A DNA stretch of 64,000 nt, from contig OZ024824.1 of assembly GCA_964016985.1 (NCBI GenBank), forward strand, positions 49,269,587-49,333,586. Reading direction: 5' to 3'. Every line of letters starts with the position of its first letter. Positions within the stretch are counted from its first letter, which is position 1. The DNA comes from Anodontia alba (lineage: Eukaryota > Mollusca > Bivalvia > Lucinida > Lucinidae). A model generated the notes under the pieces. The model ran no database searches and was not told where the DNA came from. It was given only the letters and a program-made list of their open reading frames with translations. Shown one piece after another: positions 22,718-33,428 of the stretch. The position numbers and the translations under genes were made by a program.

Positions 22718-24931
22718 AGCTCACCTGAGCCAAAAGCTCAAGGTGAGCTATTGTGATCACCCACCGTCCGTCGTCATCATTGTCATCCGTCTGTCCGTCC
22801 TTCCGTCCGTCCACAATCTTTAAACAACATCTCTTCGGAAAAAGGACCATGTGAATGTGGTGCATTCTGTTGCCCCGGTGGTGGAAACACTGTGTCTGTA
22901 CACCACCGGGTCGACGGACTGTGCTTCTCACACATGAGTTTTCCTCACCGCCACACTCACTCTTACTCGCGGTCAGAGTGTGCGTGTGGTGTCTGTCATT
23001 GTCTGTCTGAGAGGTGTTGTAATGTATGTTTTATTATATTGGTTTTCTTTTGCATATTTGTTCATATGTATATATGTTATAGAGGGCCGCAAGGTAGACT
23101 AGCTGTTGCAGGTAAATGCGTCACCCTCTCAAAATATTGTATAAATAGATAAATTAAATAAATCTCCTCCTAAACCACTGATTGGATTTTGATCAAACTT
23201 CACAGCAATGATCCTTGGTTGGTCCACTTTCAAAGATGTTCAAATGGTTCCGGTCCATTGCATATCTAGGTCACAGGAGCTAAAAATAGATTTTTTAACT
23301 AAAAACTTAAAAAATCTTCTTGTCAGAAATCACTGGACCGATTTCAATATAATTTTGCAGAAATGTTCCTTTGATGATCCTCTACCAAGATTGTTCATTC
23401 CATTTGGATTCGTCAAAAAACATGGCCACCTGGGGGTGCGGCTTATTTTCCCAATATATCTATATAGAAAACTTTAAAAATCTTCTTGTCAGAAACCACT
23501 GGACTGATTTCAATATAACACGACAGGAATGTTTCTTTTACCAAGATTGTTCAAGTCGTCATGATTTGTCAAAAAACATGGCCGCCAGGGGACAGGGCTT
23601 ATTTTCCCTATATATCTATATAGAAAACTTTAAAAATCTTCTTGTCAGAAACCACTGGACCGATTTCAATATAACTTGGTAGAAATTTCCTTGGTGACCC
23701 TCTACCAAGATTGTTCAAGCCGTCATGATTTGTCAAAAAACATGGCCGCTAGGGGTGGGGCTTATTTTCACTATATACCTATATAGAAAACTTTAAAAAT
23801 CTTCTTGTCAGAAACCACTGGACCGATTTCAATATAACTTGGCAGAAATGTTTCCTTGGTGACCCTTTACCAAGATTATTTAAGCTGTCATGATTTGTCA
23901 AAAAACATGGCCGCTACTGGACAGGCTTATTTTCCCTATACATGTATATCTATATAGAAAACTTTAAAACTCTTCTTGTCAGAAACCAATGGATCGATTT
24001 CAATATAACTTGGCAGGAATGTTTCTTTGGTGACCCTCTACCAAGGCTGTTCAAGCCGTCATAATTCGTCAAAAAACATGGCACTAGGGGTTGGGGCTTT
24101 TCCCTATATATCTGTATAGAAAACTTTAAAAATCTTCTCGTAAGAAGGACTTATTTTCCCTATATATCTGTATAGAAAACTTTAAAAATCTTCTCGTAAG
24201 AAACCGTTGGACCGAGTTCAATGTAACTTGGCAGGAATGTTGCTTTGGTGACCTTCTACCAAGATTGTTCAAGCCCTCATGATACATCTAAAAACATGTC
24301 TCCCAGGTGCGGGGCTTATTTTCCATATATATCTGTATAGAAAACTTTAAAATTCTTCTTGTCAGAAACCACCTGACCGATTTCACTATTATTTGGCAGG
24401 AATGTTGCTTTGATGACCCTCTACCATTTCAAGCAATCATTGTTCAAGCAATCATGATTCATCAAAAAACATGGCTGCTAGGGGATGGGGCTTATTTTCC
24501 CTATATATCTAAATAGAAAACTTTAAGAATCTTCTTGTCAGAAACCACTGAACCGATTTCAATATAACTTGGCAGGAATGTTCCTTTGGTGACCCTCTAT
24601 CAAGTTTGTTCAAGCTGTCATGATTCATCAAAAAACATGGCCATTAGGTGATAGGGCTTTATAGCTATATAAAACACTTTAAAAACTTTTTTGTCGGAAA
24701 CCACTGGACCAATTTCAGTATAACTTGGCAGAAATGTTCCTTTTGTGACCCTCTTTCAAGATTCAGTTCAAGCTGTCATTCATGATGCATTAAAAAAAAC
24801 ATAGCCGCTGGGGGGCGGGACTATAAATTTATACAAAAATCTTAGAGCAGTGAACTTGGCTGAAACTTCAACAGGAAGTATGCAAATTTGTTTGCTCAGG
24901 TGAGTGATATAGGACCATCATGGTCCTCTTG
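22718..24931 (+). mobile_element. Family A Helentron-like element with A-1 array, nested in G
   Basis: AGCTCACCTGAGCC with GCTCAAGGTGAGCT forms the hairpin, then TCCGTCTGTCCGTCC. A SINE-like insert of about 330 bp (22834-23162) splits the leader. About ten A-1 units follow, more diverged than those at 33429 and 39687. A small duplication of TTATTTTCCCTATATATCTG occurs near 24140. The end is CTCAGGTGAGTGATATAGG, hairpin GGACCATCATGGTCC, TCTTG. Confidence 0.85.
22834..23162 (+). mobile_element. Second retroposon type, unclassified
   Basis: This insert of about 330 bp breaks the sequence AAACAACATCTC / CTCCTCCTAAACC, which is continuous in sister elements at 33540 and 39790. It contains GGTGGTGGAAACACTG and CACCACCGGGTC, which can pair, then a CGGTCAGAGTGTGCGTG region. 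It ends with GGGCCGCAAGGTAG, CTAGCTGTTGCAGG and an ATAAATAGATAAATTAAAT-type tail. The A-rich simple tail suggests a SINE or a 3' LINE fragment. No identity can be given. Confidence 0.55.
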
Positions 24932-25416
24932 TTTACCAATCTTTTTGAAACTTTGCAAGTGTTTTTGTCATGGTCTCAAGATGTGCGTCTGGTTTTGGGG
25001 GTTATCCTCCCTTTATTTTTTTATCAACTTTTTCCACTTTTTCGACTTAGTTTTTTTCAGGTCAGGTTATTATTAGAATAGATACCTTGTGGATGCAACT
25101 CCTCCTTGAGTTTTCCACCGACCATTTTGAAACTATGCATACTTCTTCTACATGGTCTGTAGATGTGCATGTGGTTTTGGGGTTATCCTCCCATTATTAT
25201 TTATCAAGTTTTTCTACTTTTTCGGCTTAGTTTTTTCCAGGTTTGATTTCTATTAGAATAGATACCTTGTGGGTGCAACTCCTCCTAGAGTTTTCCACCG
25301 ATCATTTTTAAACTATGCGTACTTGTTTTACATCATCTGTAGATGTGCATGTGGTTTTGGGGTTATTGTCCCTTTATATTTTATCAACTTTTTTCTACTT
25401 TTTCGACTTAATTTTT

Positions 25417-27248
25417 ATCTCACCTGAGCAAGGCTCAGGATGAGCTATTGTGATCATCTGCCGTCTGTCGTCCGTCCGTAGTCTGTCATCTGACCGTTCA
25501 CACCTTTGAATGACTTCTCCTCTGTGTAACCCCTGGGCCAATTTTCTTCAAACTTCATGTGGAGCCTTCTGTTACAGGGGGATTGAAAATTTGCTTAACT
25601 GGTCATGGTATGTTAATCAAGATGGCCACCATGCCCATATATGGTAAAAACACATAAAAATCTTCTTCTCCAGAACCAAGAAAGCTTCAAGGTTGAATCT
25701 TGGTATATAGCATCATGGACTCAAGAGCTACCAAATTTGTTCAAATGATGATCGTAGGTTGACCTTTGACCTTTTTTACAGCAAGGTCAAATTTGCGTCC
25801 CCATGCATTTGTATGGGGAAATGTTGAAAAGTCATTTTCTCAAAATGTATTTAAGACTAATGGCTGAAACTTACAATAAGTGATTAAAGTAGTTAAACAT
25901 TTTAGTTATAATCAAAATTTTGTCCCCTGGGAGTTATCTGCCCTTGCCCCTGGGTATGTATAAAATTGTGTAATTTTTAAATGTCTTGTCTGAAACCGCT
26001 TGAGCAATTTTCGCCAGATTTCACATGGGGCCTTCTGTCGAAAGGGTATTGCCAATTTGTTCAAATGGTTCTGTGCCACTGAACAAGATGGCCGCCATGC
26101 CCATATATGGTAAAAGTACTTAAAAATCTCCTTCTCCAGAACCAAGAAAGCTTTGGGGCTGAATCATGGTATATAGCATTGAGGACTCAAAGGTCTACCA
26201 AGTTTGTTCAAATGATGATCGTAGGTTGACTTTTGACCTTTTTATGGCAAGGTCAAATTTGCGTCCCCATGCATTTGTATGGGGAAAATGTTGAAAAGTC
26301 ATTTTCTCAAAAAATGGCTGAAACTTACAATGTGTGATTAAAGTAGTAAAACATTTTAGTTATAATCAAAATTTTGTCCCCTGAAGGTTAACAGCCCTTG
26401 CCCCTGGACTCTATGCATGTATAAAACTTGTGTAATTTTTAAATGTCTTCTCCTCTGAAACTGCTTGAGCAATTTTCACCAGATTTCACTTGGGGCATTG
26501 TCAATTTGTTCAAATGGTTCTGTGCTGTTGGACAAGATGACCACCATGTCTGTATTTGGTAATCGTCTTCTCCGGAACCAAGAAATCTTTGGTATATAGC
26601 ATCGCTGTCTAAAGCTTTACCAAATTTATTCAAATGATCGTAGGTTGATTTTTGACCTTTTTACGGCAATTTCCATTTGCGTGTCTATAGATTTGTATTA
26701 GGGAAAAAGTTGAAAAATCATTTTTTTCAATATGTATTTAAGACTAATGGCTGAAACATACAATGTATGATTAAAGTAGTAAAGCATTTTAGTTAGGATA
26801 ACCCAGGGATTATCTGCCCTTGCCCTTGGGCTATATACAGGTATAAAATCATGAAATCTTTAATCGTCGTCTTCTCTGAAACCACCTGACCCATTTTCTT
26901 CAGATTTCACATGGGGCCTTCTGTCGAAGGGATGTTGACAATTTGTTCAAATGGTTCTGCACCATTGAACAAGATGGCTGTCATGCTCATATATGGTAAA
27001 ACACTTAAACATCATCTTCTCCAGTACTAAGAAGGCTTTGAGGCTGAATCTTGGTATACAACATTGGGGACTCAAGGTTTACCAAGTTTGTTAAAATGAT
27101 GACACTAGGATGACCTTTGATCTTTTTATGTATGGTCAAGTTTGTGTCCCAGTTGCAGTGGCAATACTGGAAGAATGTTGCATGGCATTTGCAAATATGC
27201 AATAGCTGTTTTTATCAGGTGAGAGAATTGTGGCCCATGGGCCTCTTG
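25417..27248 (+). mobile_element. Family A Helentron-like element with A-4 array, nested in G
   Basis: Starts ATCTCACCTGAGC (one change from AGCTC) with GCTCAGGATGAGCT, then CGTCGTCCGTCCG. Units: ACTTCTCCTCTGAAxCC-type start, TTTTCxxCAGATTTCACATGG, CAAGATGGCCGCCATGCCC followed by CCATATATGG, CTTCTCCAGAACCAAGAA, GTTGACCTTTGACCTTTTTA and GGCAAGGTCAAATTTGCGT. Higher-order organisation of several hundred bp is apparent. It ends in AGGTGAGAGAATTGTGGCCC, ATGGGCC and TCTTG. The G unit resumes with TTTCCAGGTTTGAT. Confidence 0.8.
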
Positions 27249-28353
27249 TTTCCAGGTTTGATAAGTATAAGAATCGATACCTTGTGGGCGCAACTCCTCC
27301 TAGAGTGTTCCACAGATCATTTTGAAACTATTCATACTTGTTGTACATAGTCTGAAGATATGCAGGTGGTTTTGGGATTATCCTATTATTTTTTTCTAAA
27401 TTTTTTCCACTTTTTTGACCGTTGTTTCCAGGTCCCATTAGTATTAGAATAGATATCTTGTGGGTACAACTCCTAGACTTTTCCACTGATCACTTTGAAA
27501 CTATGCATACTTGTTCTACATGGTCTGAAGATGTGCATCTGGTTTTGGGGTTATCCTCCTATTATTTTTTATCAACTTTTTCCATTTTTTTTACTTAGTT
27601 GTTTCTAGGTCCAATTACTATTAGAATAGATATCTTGTGGGGACAACTCCTCCTAGACTTTTCCACTGATCATTTAGAAACTATGCATACTTGTTCTACA
27701 TGGTCTGAAGATGTGCATCTGGTTTTGGGGTTATCCTCCCTTTATTCTTTTATCAACTTTTTTCACTTTTTCGACTTAGTTTTTTTCAGGTCAGATTACT
27801 ATTAGAATAGATACCTTGTTGGGGTGACTCCTTCTAGAGTTTTCCACCGATCATTTTGAAACTATGCATACATGTTCTACATGGCCTGTAGATGTGCATG
27901 TGGTTTTTTAGGGTTATCCTTCCATTATTTTTTATCAAGTTTTTCTACTTTTTTTACTTAATTTTTTCCAGGTTCGAGTTTTTTCCTGGTTCGATTTCTA
28001 AGTTTTTTCCAGATTCGAGTTTTTTCCAAGTTTGATTTCAATTAGAATAGATACCTTTTGGGTGCAACTCCTGCTAGAGTTTTCCACCAATCATTTTTAA
28101 ACTATGCATACTTGTTCTATATCATCTGTAGATGTGCATGTGGTTTTGGGGTTATCATCCCTTTATTTTTTATCTATTTTTTCTACTTAGTTTTTTTCAG
28201 GTTTGATTAGTATTAGAATACTTACCTTGTGGGTGCAACTCCTCCTAGAGTTTTCCAGAGACCATTTTGAAACTATTCATACTTGTTCTGCATAGTCTGA
28301 AGATGTGGATGTGGTTTTGGGGTTATACTCCTGTTACTTTTTATCAATTTTTT

Positions 28354-29349
28354 AGCTCACCTGAGCAAAGCTCAGGGTGAGCTATTGTGATCACCCTCTG
28401 TCTGTCGTCAGTCGATTGTCGTCCATCGTCAACAGTTTGTTTGTTAACACTCTATAGAGGCCACAGTTTCTACCCAATCTTGATGAAACTTTGTCAGAAT
28501 GTTTGCTCCTATGAAATCTAGGTCAAGTTAGAAACTGGGCCACTTGGGGTCAAAAACTAGGTCACCAGATGATGAGATCAAATCAAAGGAAAATATTAAC
28601 ACTCTAGAGGTCACATTTTTCAAGCAGTCATCATGAATCTTGGTCAAAATGTTTGTCTTGATGATTTCTAGGTCAAGTTCGAAACTGGGTCACTTGAGGT
28701 CAAAAACTAGGTCACCAGACCAAATCAAAGGAAAACCTTGTTAACACTCTAGCGATCACATTTTTGAAGCAATCAACATGAATCTTATTCAAAATCTTTT
28801 CCTTGATGAGTTCTAGGTTAAGTTCAAAACTGGGTCACTTGGGGTCAAAAACTTGGTCACCAGGCCAAATCAAAGGAAGACTTGTTAACACTCTAAAGGT
28901 CACATTTTTGAATCAATGATGATGAATCTTGCTCAAAATGTTTGTCTTAATGATTTCTAGGTCAAGTTCAAAACTGGGTAACTTGGGGTCAAAAACTAGG
29001 TCACTAAATCAAATCAACAGAAAACCTAGTCAACACTCTAGCAGTCACATTTTCACAGTTCATTGACCAAGATGGCCGCTATACCCATATATGGTAAAAC
29101 CCTTTAAAAATTTTCTTCTCCAGAACCGAGGATGCCTTGGGGCTGAATCTGTGCACAAATCATCGGGGACAGGAGATCTACCAAAGTTGCTAAAAAGATT
29201 GTCATTCATTGACATTTGACCTTTTTAGGGCAAGGTCAAGTTTGCTTCCCTATGCATTTGTATGAGCCCCATAACATTTGTATGGGAAAATTGTTGAGAA
29301 TTACAGACGACTTCTCTGAAGCCACTGAGCCAGATATGCTCAAATTTTT
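28354..29349 (+). mobile_element. Family A Helentron-like element with A-3 array, chimeric and lacking its 3' end
   Basis: AGCTCACCTGAGC with GCTCAGGGTGAGCT forms the hairpin, then TCTGTCTGTCGTCAGTCG. A-3 units of about 145 bp (AACACTCTAGCGGTCACAT, AATCTTGCTCAAAATG, GATTTCTAGGTCAAGTTC, AACTGGGTCACTTGGGGTC) run to about 29055. There the sequence switches to A-4 type (CATTGACCAAGATGGCCGC, CCATATATGG, TTTGACCTTTTTAGGGCAAGG) without a terminal signal. The next A element starts at 29350. The junction looks like recombination or template switching between two A subtypes. Confidence 0.7.
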
Positions 29350-31645
29350 AGCTCACTTGAGCACGAAGTGCTCATGGTGAGCTATTGTGGTCAGACAATG
29401 TCCGTTGTCCATCGTGCGGCGTCAGCAATTGCTTTAAAAGCCTACTCCTCCTATGCCCCTGGGCCAATTGACTCTATACTTGGTAGGAAGCATCGGGGTG
29501 ACTTGTAGCTAAAATCGTTCCGATCGGAAATCCAAGATAGCCCCCATGGCAGCCATCTTGAAAATCTATTTTTCGCTTCTTCTCCTGAACCAATTGGCCA
29601 ATTGACTCTAAACTTGCTAGGAAGCATCAGGTTGACTTGTAGATCAAAAATAGCTAAAATCGTGCCAGACGGAAATCCAAGATGGCTGCCATGGCAGCCA
29701 TCTTGAAAATCTATTTTTCGCTTCTGCTCCTAAACCCAAAAGCCAATTGACTCCAAACTTGGTAGGAAGCATTGGGGTGACTTATAGATCAAAAATAGCT
29801 AAAATCGTATCGATCGGAAATCCAAAATGGCCACCATGGCAGCCATCTTGAAAATCTATTTTTCGCTTCTTCTCCTGAACTGAAAGGCCAATTGACTCCA
29901 AATTTGCTAGGAAGCATCAAGATGACTTGTAGATCAAAAATAGCTAAAATCGTGCCGATCGTAAATCCAAGATGGCCGCCATGGCAGCCATCTTGAAAAT
30001 CTATTTTTCACTTCTTCTCCTATACCCAAAAGTCAGTTGACTCGAAACTTAGTAGGAAGTATCAGGGTGACTTGTAGATCAAAAATAGCTAAAATTGTTC
30101 CGATCGGAAATCCAAGATGGCTGCCATGGCCTCCATCTTGAAAATCTATTTTTCGCTTCTTCTCCTGCACCGAAAGGCCAGTTGACTCGAAACTTGGTAG
30201 GAGGCATTAGGGTGACTTGTAGATCAAAAATAGCTAAAATCATGCCGATCGTAAATCCAAGATGGCCGCCATGGTGGCCATCTTGAAAATCTATTTTTCG
30301 CTTCTCCTAAACCCAAATGCCAATTGACTCGAAACTTGGTAGGAAGCATCGGGGTGACTTGTAGATCAAAAATAGCTAAAATCGTTCCGATTGGAATCCC
30401 AAGGTGGCTGCCATGGCCGCAATCTTGAAAATCTATTTTTCACTTCATTTCCTGAGCCGAAAGGCCAATTGACTCCAAACTTGGTAGGAAGTATCAGGGT
30501 GACTTGTAGATAAAAAATAGCTAAAATCCTGCTGATTGGAAATCCAAGATAGCCGCCATGGTCTTGAAAATCTTTTTTTTGCTTCTTCTTCTAAACCCAA
30601 AAGCCAATAGACTTGAAACTTGGTAGGAAGCATCAGGGTGACTTATAGATCAAAAATGGCTAAAATCATTCCGATTGGAAATCCAAGATGGCCACCATGG
30701 TGGCCATCTTAGGCGGCCATCTTGAAAATCTATTTTTCACTTCCTCTCCTGAACCGAAAGGCTTATTGACTTAAAACTAGTTAGGAAGCATCAGGGTCCC
30801 CTATAGATCAAGATGACCGCCATGACAGCCCTCTTGAAAATCTATTTTTCGCTTCTTCTCCTGAACTGAAAGGCCATTTGACTCGAAACTTGGTAGAAAG
30901 CATTGGGGTGAATTGCAGATCTAAAATAGCTTAAATTGTTTGGATCGGAAATCCAAGATGGCCACCATAGCGGCCATCTTGAAACTCTTTTTTTCGCTTA
31001 TTTTCCTGAACCAAAGGGCCAGTTGATTTGAAAATTGGTAGGAAGCATCGGGATGACATGTAGATATAAAAATAGCTAAAATTGTTCCAATCGGAAATCC
31101 AAGATGGTGGCCATCTTGAAAATCTATTTTTCCCTTCTTCTTCTGAACTGAAAGGCAAATTGACTTGAAACTTGGTAGGAAGCGTCGGGGTGACTTGGAG
31201 ATAAAAAATAGCTCTAACCATTGCGATAGGAAATCCCAAATTGCGGCCATGGCGTCATTGACTCAAAGTTTATTGGAAGTATCGAGGTGAATTGTAGATC
31301 AACAGTAGCTAAAATCAGTCTGATTGGAAATCTAAGATGGCTGCCATTTTGTTTATGTTTATTATATTTCCCTGCCACTGAGCTGTTTACATGTATAAAA
31401 TCATGGTTCTTCAGAAACCACTTAGCCATTTGCCACCAAATTTCACATTGATCCTACTGTTGAAATGTGATTGAGAGTTTGTTCAAATGACCACGCTCCA
31501 TTAACTGTCATGCCATATATATTCTTCTTCAAAATTAAGAACTGCTTAAATGATGATCTTTTCATTAGTTGCGATGACAGGATTGGAAAAATGTTGCATA
31601 TCTGCAGTGGCTATGTCACTCAGGTGAGCAACCCGTGGCCTCTTG
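29350..31645 (+). mobile_element. Family A Helentron-like element with A-2 array, complete
   Basis: Starts AGCTCACTTGAGC after TTTTT, with GCTCATGGTGAGCT. About thirteen A-2 units of roughly 145 bp follow, many with AAATCCAAGATGGC and CAGCCATCTTGAAAATC as inverted arms. The unique 3' region (31340-31620) is shared with the elements ending at 16803, 60270 and 60914. It ends CTCAGGTGAGCAACCCGTGG and CCTCTTG. Immediately to the right is the inverted MYND unit, entered at TTATCTCTGTAAGCC, which is continuous in copy 1. Confidence 0.85.
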
Positions 31646-32495
31646 TTATCTCTGTAAGCCATAGTCTTCTTATTTTGTAGCTTCCTGCCATTCACTTTTC
31701 GGCACATCTGGTGAAAACGGTAAAATATGGTGTTCTAAAAAAGTAAAAAAAAACCTTAATAACTAATCCATGCCCCATAAAAGAATGCTAGAACTACTGT
31801 TATTAAAATCTTATCTACAGTTCATATACAAAGTTTATAAACATTCCAGTGATACACTAAGAGTCCTGGAGAGGTGGAAGAGATCATATTGCTATGCACA
31901 GATTTTTGTGCTCAGGCCAGTGAGGAGACTGACATCCTTTACAACAGTATTTAGTAAATTGGCATCCCGTGCAACATCTAAGATCTGCTGCATTCCTAGG
32001 TTTCATACAGTTACTGCAAAAACTAGACATATCACCTTCAGATCAAAAATTGTCGTTTCGCACTGATAAATGAAATGATCAGAATCCAGTTTATTCACAA
32101 TTCTATCACAATGGCTAGTGGTTACATGTATAGAATCCGGTTCATTATCACTAAAATGACTGACAAGTATCCTTCAAATCAGAAACAACAGAATAAACCA
32201 GTTTATACCTATAATATCCACATTCCTTCAATATCCACATTATCTCTTGAATGACTGGCAAGTATCAGAAACAACAGAATAAGCCGGCTTGTTAAGCATG
32301 GCACTGTTCCCTTCATTCAAGGTAGAGCTTTCTGAAAGAGCTTTCCTAGCAGTCACCTTTTCCAAAAAGGTTTCAGTCTGGCTTTATCTCAAGCCGCATT
32401 AGTGGATGACTTTCTTTTCCAAGGATATCTGACTGGTTTCACAGTCTAAGATCTGGTTTCCTTCTTACTGTCCTTGTGTTTGTTGTTGACAGTTA
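31646..32495 (-). pseudogene. MYND zinc-finger gene fragment, copy 2 (inverted)
   Basis: This is the reverse complement of the unit at 10654-11380 plus 12733-12825, without the B element, so it preserves the uninterrupted site (nine T's on the minus strand). The finger lies at 31896-32021 on the minus strand. It has the same cysteines, with KYCCKGCQ where copy 1 has KYCFKGCQ. Upstream sequence carries small differences and a short internal duplication near 32215-32285, and no intact reading frame is present. Its far edge (32496) is fused to an inverted A-2 array remnant exactly as in copy 1. Confidence 0.6.
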
Positions 32496-32745
32496 TTTGA
32501 TCTACATGTTGCTTCTATACTTCCTACCTAGTTTAGAGTCAATTGGCCTTTCCAATAAGGAGACGAAGCTTAAAAGATTTTCAAGATAACGGCTATGGTG
32601 GCCATCTTGGATTTCTGATCGGAACAATTTTAGCTATTTTTGATCTGCAAGTCACCCTGATATTTCCTACCAAGTTTCTAGTCATTTGGCCTTTCAGTTC
32701 AGGAGAAGAAGCTAAAATAGATTTTTACAATTTATTTTGATATTG
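32496..32745 (-). repeat. A-2 array remnant, inverted
   Basis: About one and a half A-2 units on the minus strand (reverse complements of GATCAAAAATAGCTAAAAT, GATGGCCACCAT and CTTCTCCTGAAC), continuous with the MYND fragment. This is the only family-A array sequence in the window not in plus orientation, and it has no hairpin end of its own. Confidence 0.75.
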
Positions 32746-33298
32746 ACATGCCTGTATATGAAACAACTGTATAGCAGATAAGTATACATTGCATTTCGCG
32801 AAAACTAGCATGTTTCTATGGGGGCCCAGTTGATTCTTAACAAATTTCAAGTATACAAAATCTTGTGTATTCAGATTAAAGTCACAGAAAAGAAAGAAAA
32901 TAATGCTAAAAACAGAAACCAGAATGTTTATTTTCATATTGCATTTGCAACTGTGAAGCAAAAAATGACACTGAGGCTGTTTTCTCCATTCAAGGGAGAA
33001 TACCTTTGTTTACTGCCTGAAACCAATTTTAAAATTTCGCATGCAAACTGTATTTCAAATACACCTATCATTTTTAGATGTCATGTATTAAATGGTTCAT
33101 AGAAATGGATTGACACCAAAAATGTCTGATTTCTGATCCAATATGGCTGCTACCATTAACTTGTAAGAGAGTGCTTGTTTTGGAAATTTTACAATATTGT
33201 TTTTATTGACACATTTCAAATTTTACTAGACACCTTTCGGATGTTCGTGTTTATGATTTTTCTATTAGAATAATTCGTATACAATACAACTTTATACT
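32746..33298. other. Apparently unique spacer
   Basis: AT-rich DNA without array units. Two short frames on opposite strands (32725-33102) have no recognisable domain. It ends at the TA used as the mariner target. Confidence 0.45.
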
Positions 33299-33322
33299 TA
33301 CGAGGGTAGTTCAATAAGTTCG

Positions 33323-33428
33323 TAGAACTCAGTATTTTTCTATACAATTCAAGATTTCTTTTTAGCTCACCTGAGCCGAATGCTCAGTAGAACTCAGTAT
33401 TTTTCTATACAATTCAAGGTTTCTTTTT
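33323..33428 (+). repeat. 65-bp tandem duplication spanning the mariner/A-element junction
   Basis: The stretch from TAGAACTCAGTATTTTTC through AGCTCACCTGAGCC and GCTCAG (33323-33387) is repeated from 33388, with the second copy running into the full A-1 element at 33429. The duplicated unit therefore contains both mariner flank and the first ~23 nt of the A element, including an aborted 5' hairpin. It must have formed during or after the A insertion. Confidence 0.8.

Larger units (their letters stand above)
22598..28353 (+). mobile_element. Family G Helentron-like element with two nested A elements, 3' end missing
   Basis: The 5' end ATTGTCCCCCGATG carries a GTCCCC/GGGGAC stem, then CTGTCCTTCAGGTTGTCCG. 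Units of about 160-170 bp: GATACCTTGTGGGTGCAAC, TCCTCCTAGAGTTTTCCACC, GATCATTTTGAAACTATGC, GATGTGCATGTGGTTTTGG and GGTTATCCTCCC. An A-1 element (22718-24931) interrupts the first unit and an A-4 element (25417-27248) a later one. In both cases the G unit resumes on the far side. At 28354 another A element begins. No G 3' terminus was found beyond it. Confidence 0.7.

Noticed and set aside
32818..33102. 94-residue open frame as a host gene
   Set aside because: No recognisable domain, low-complexity lysine and asparagine content, and an equally long frame on the other strand.
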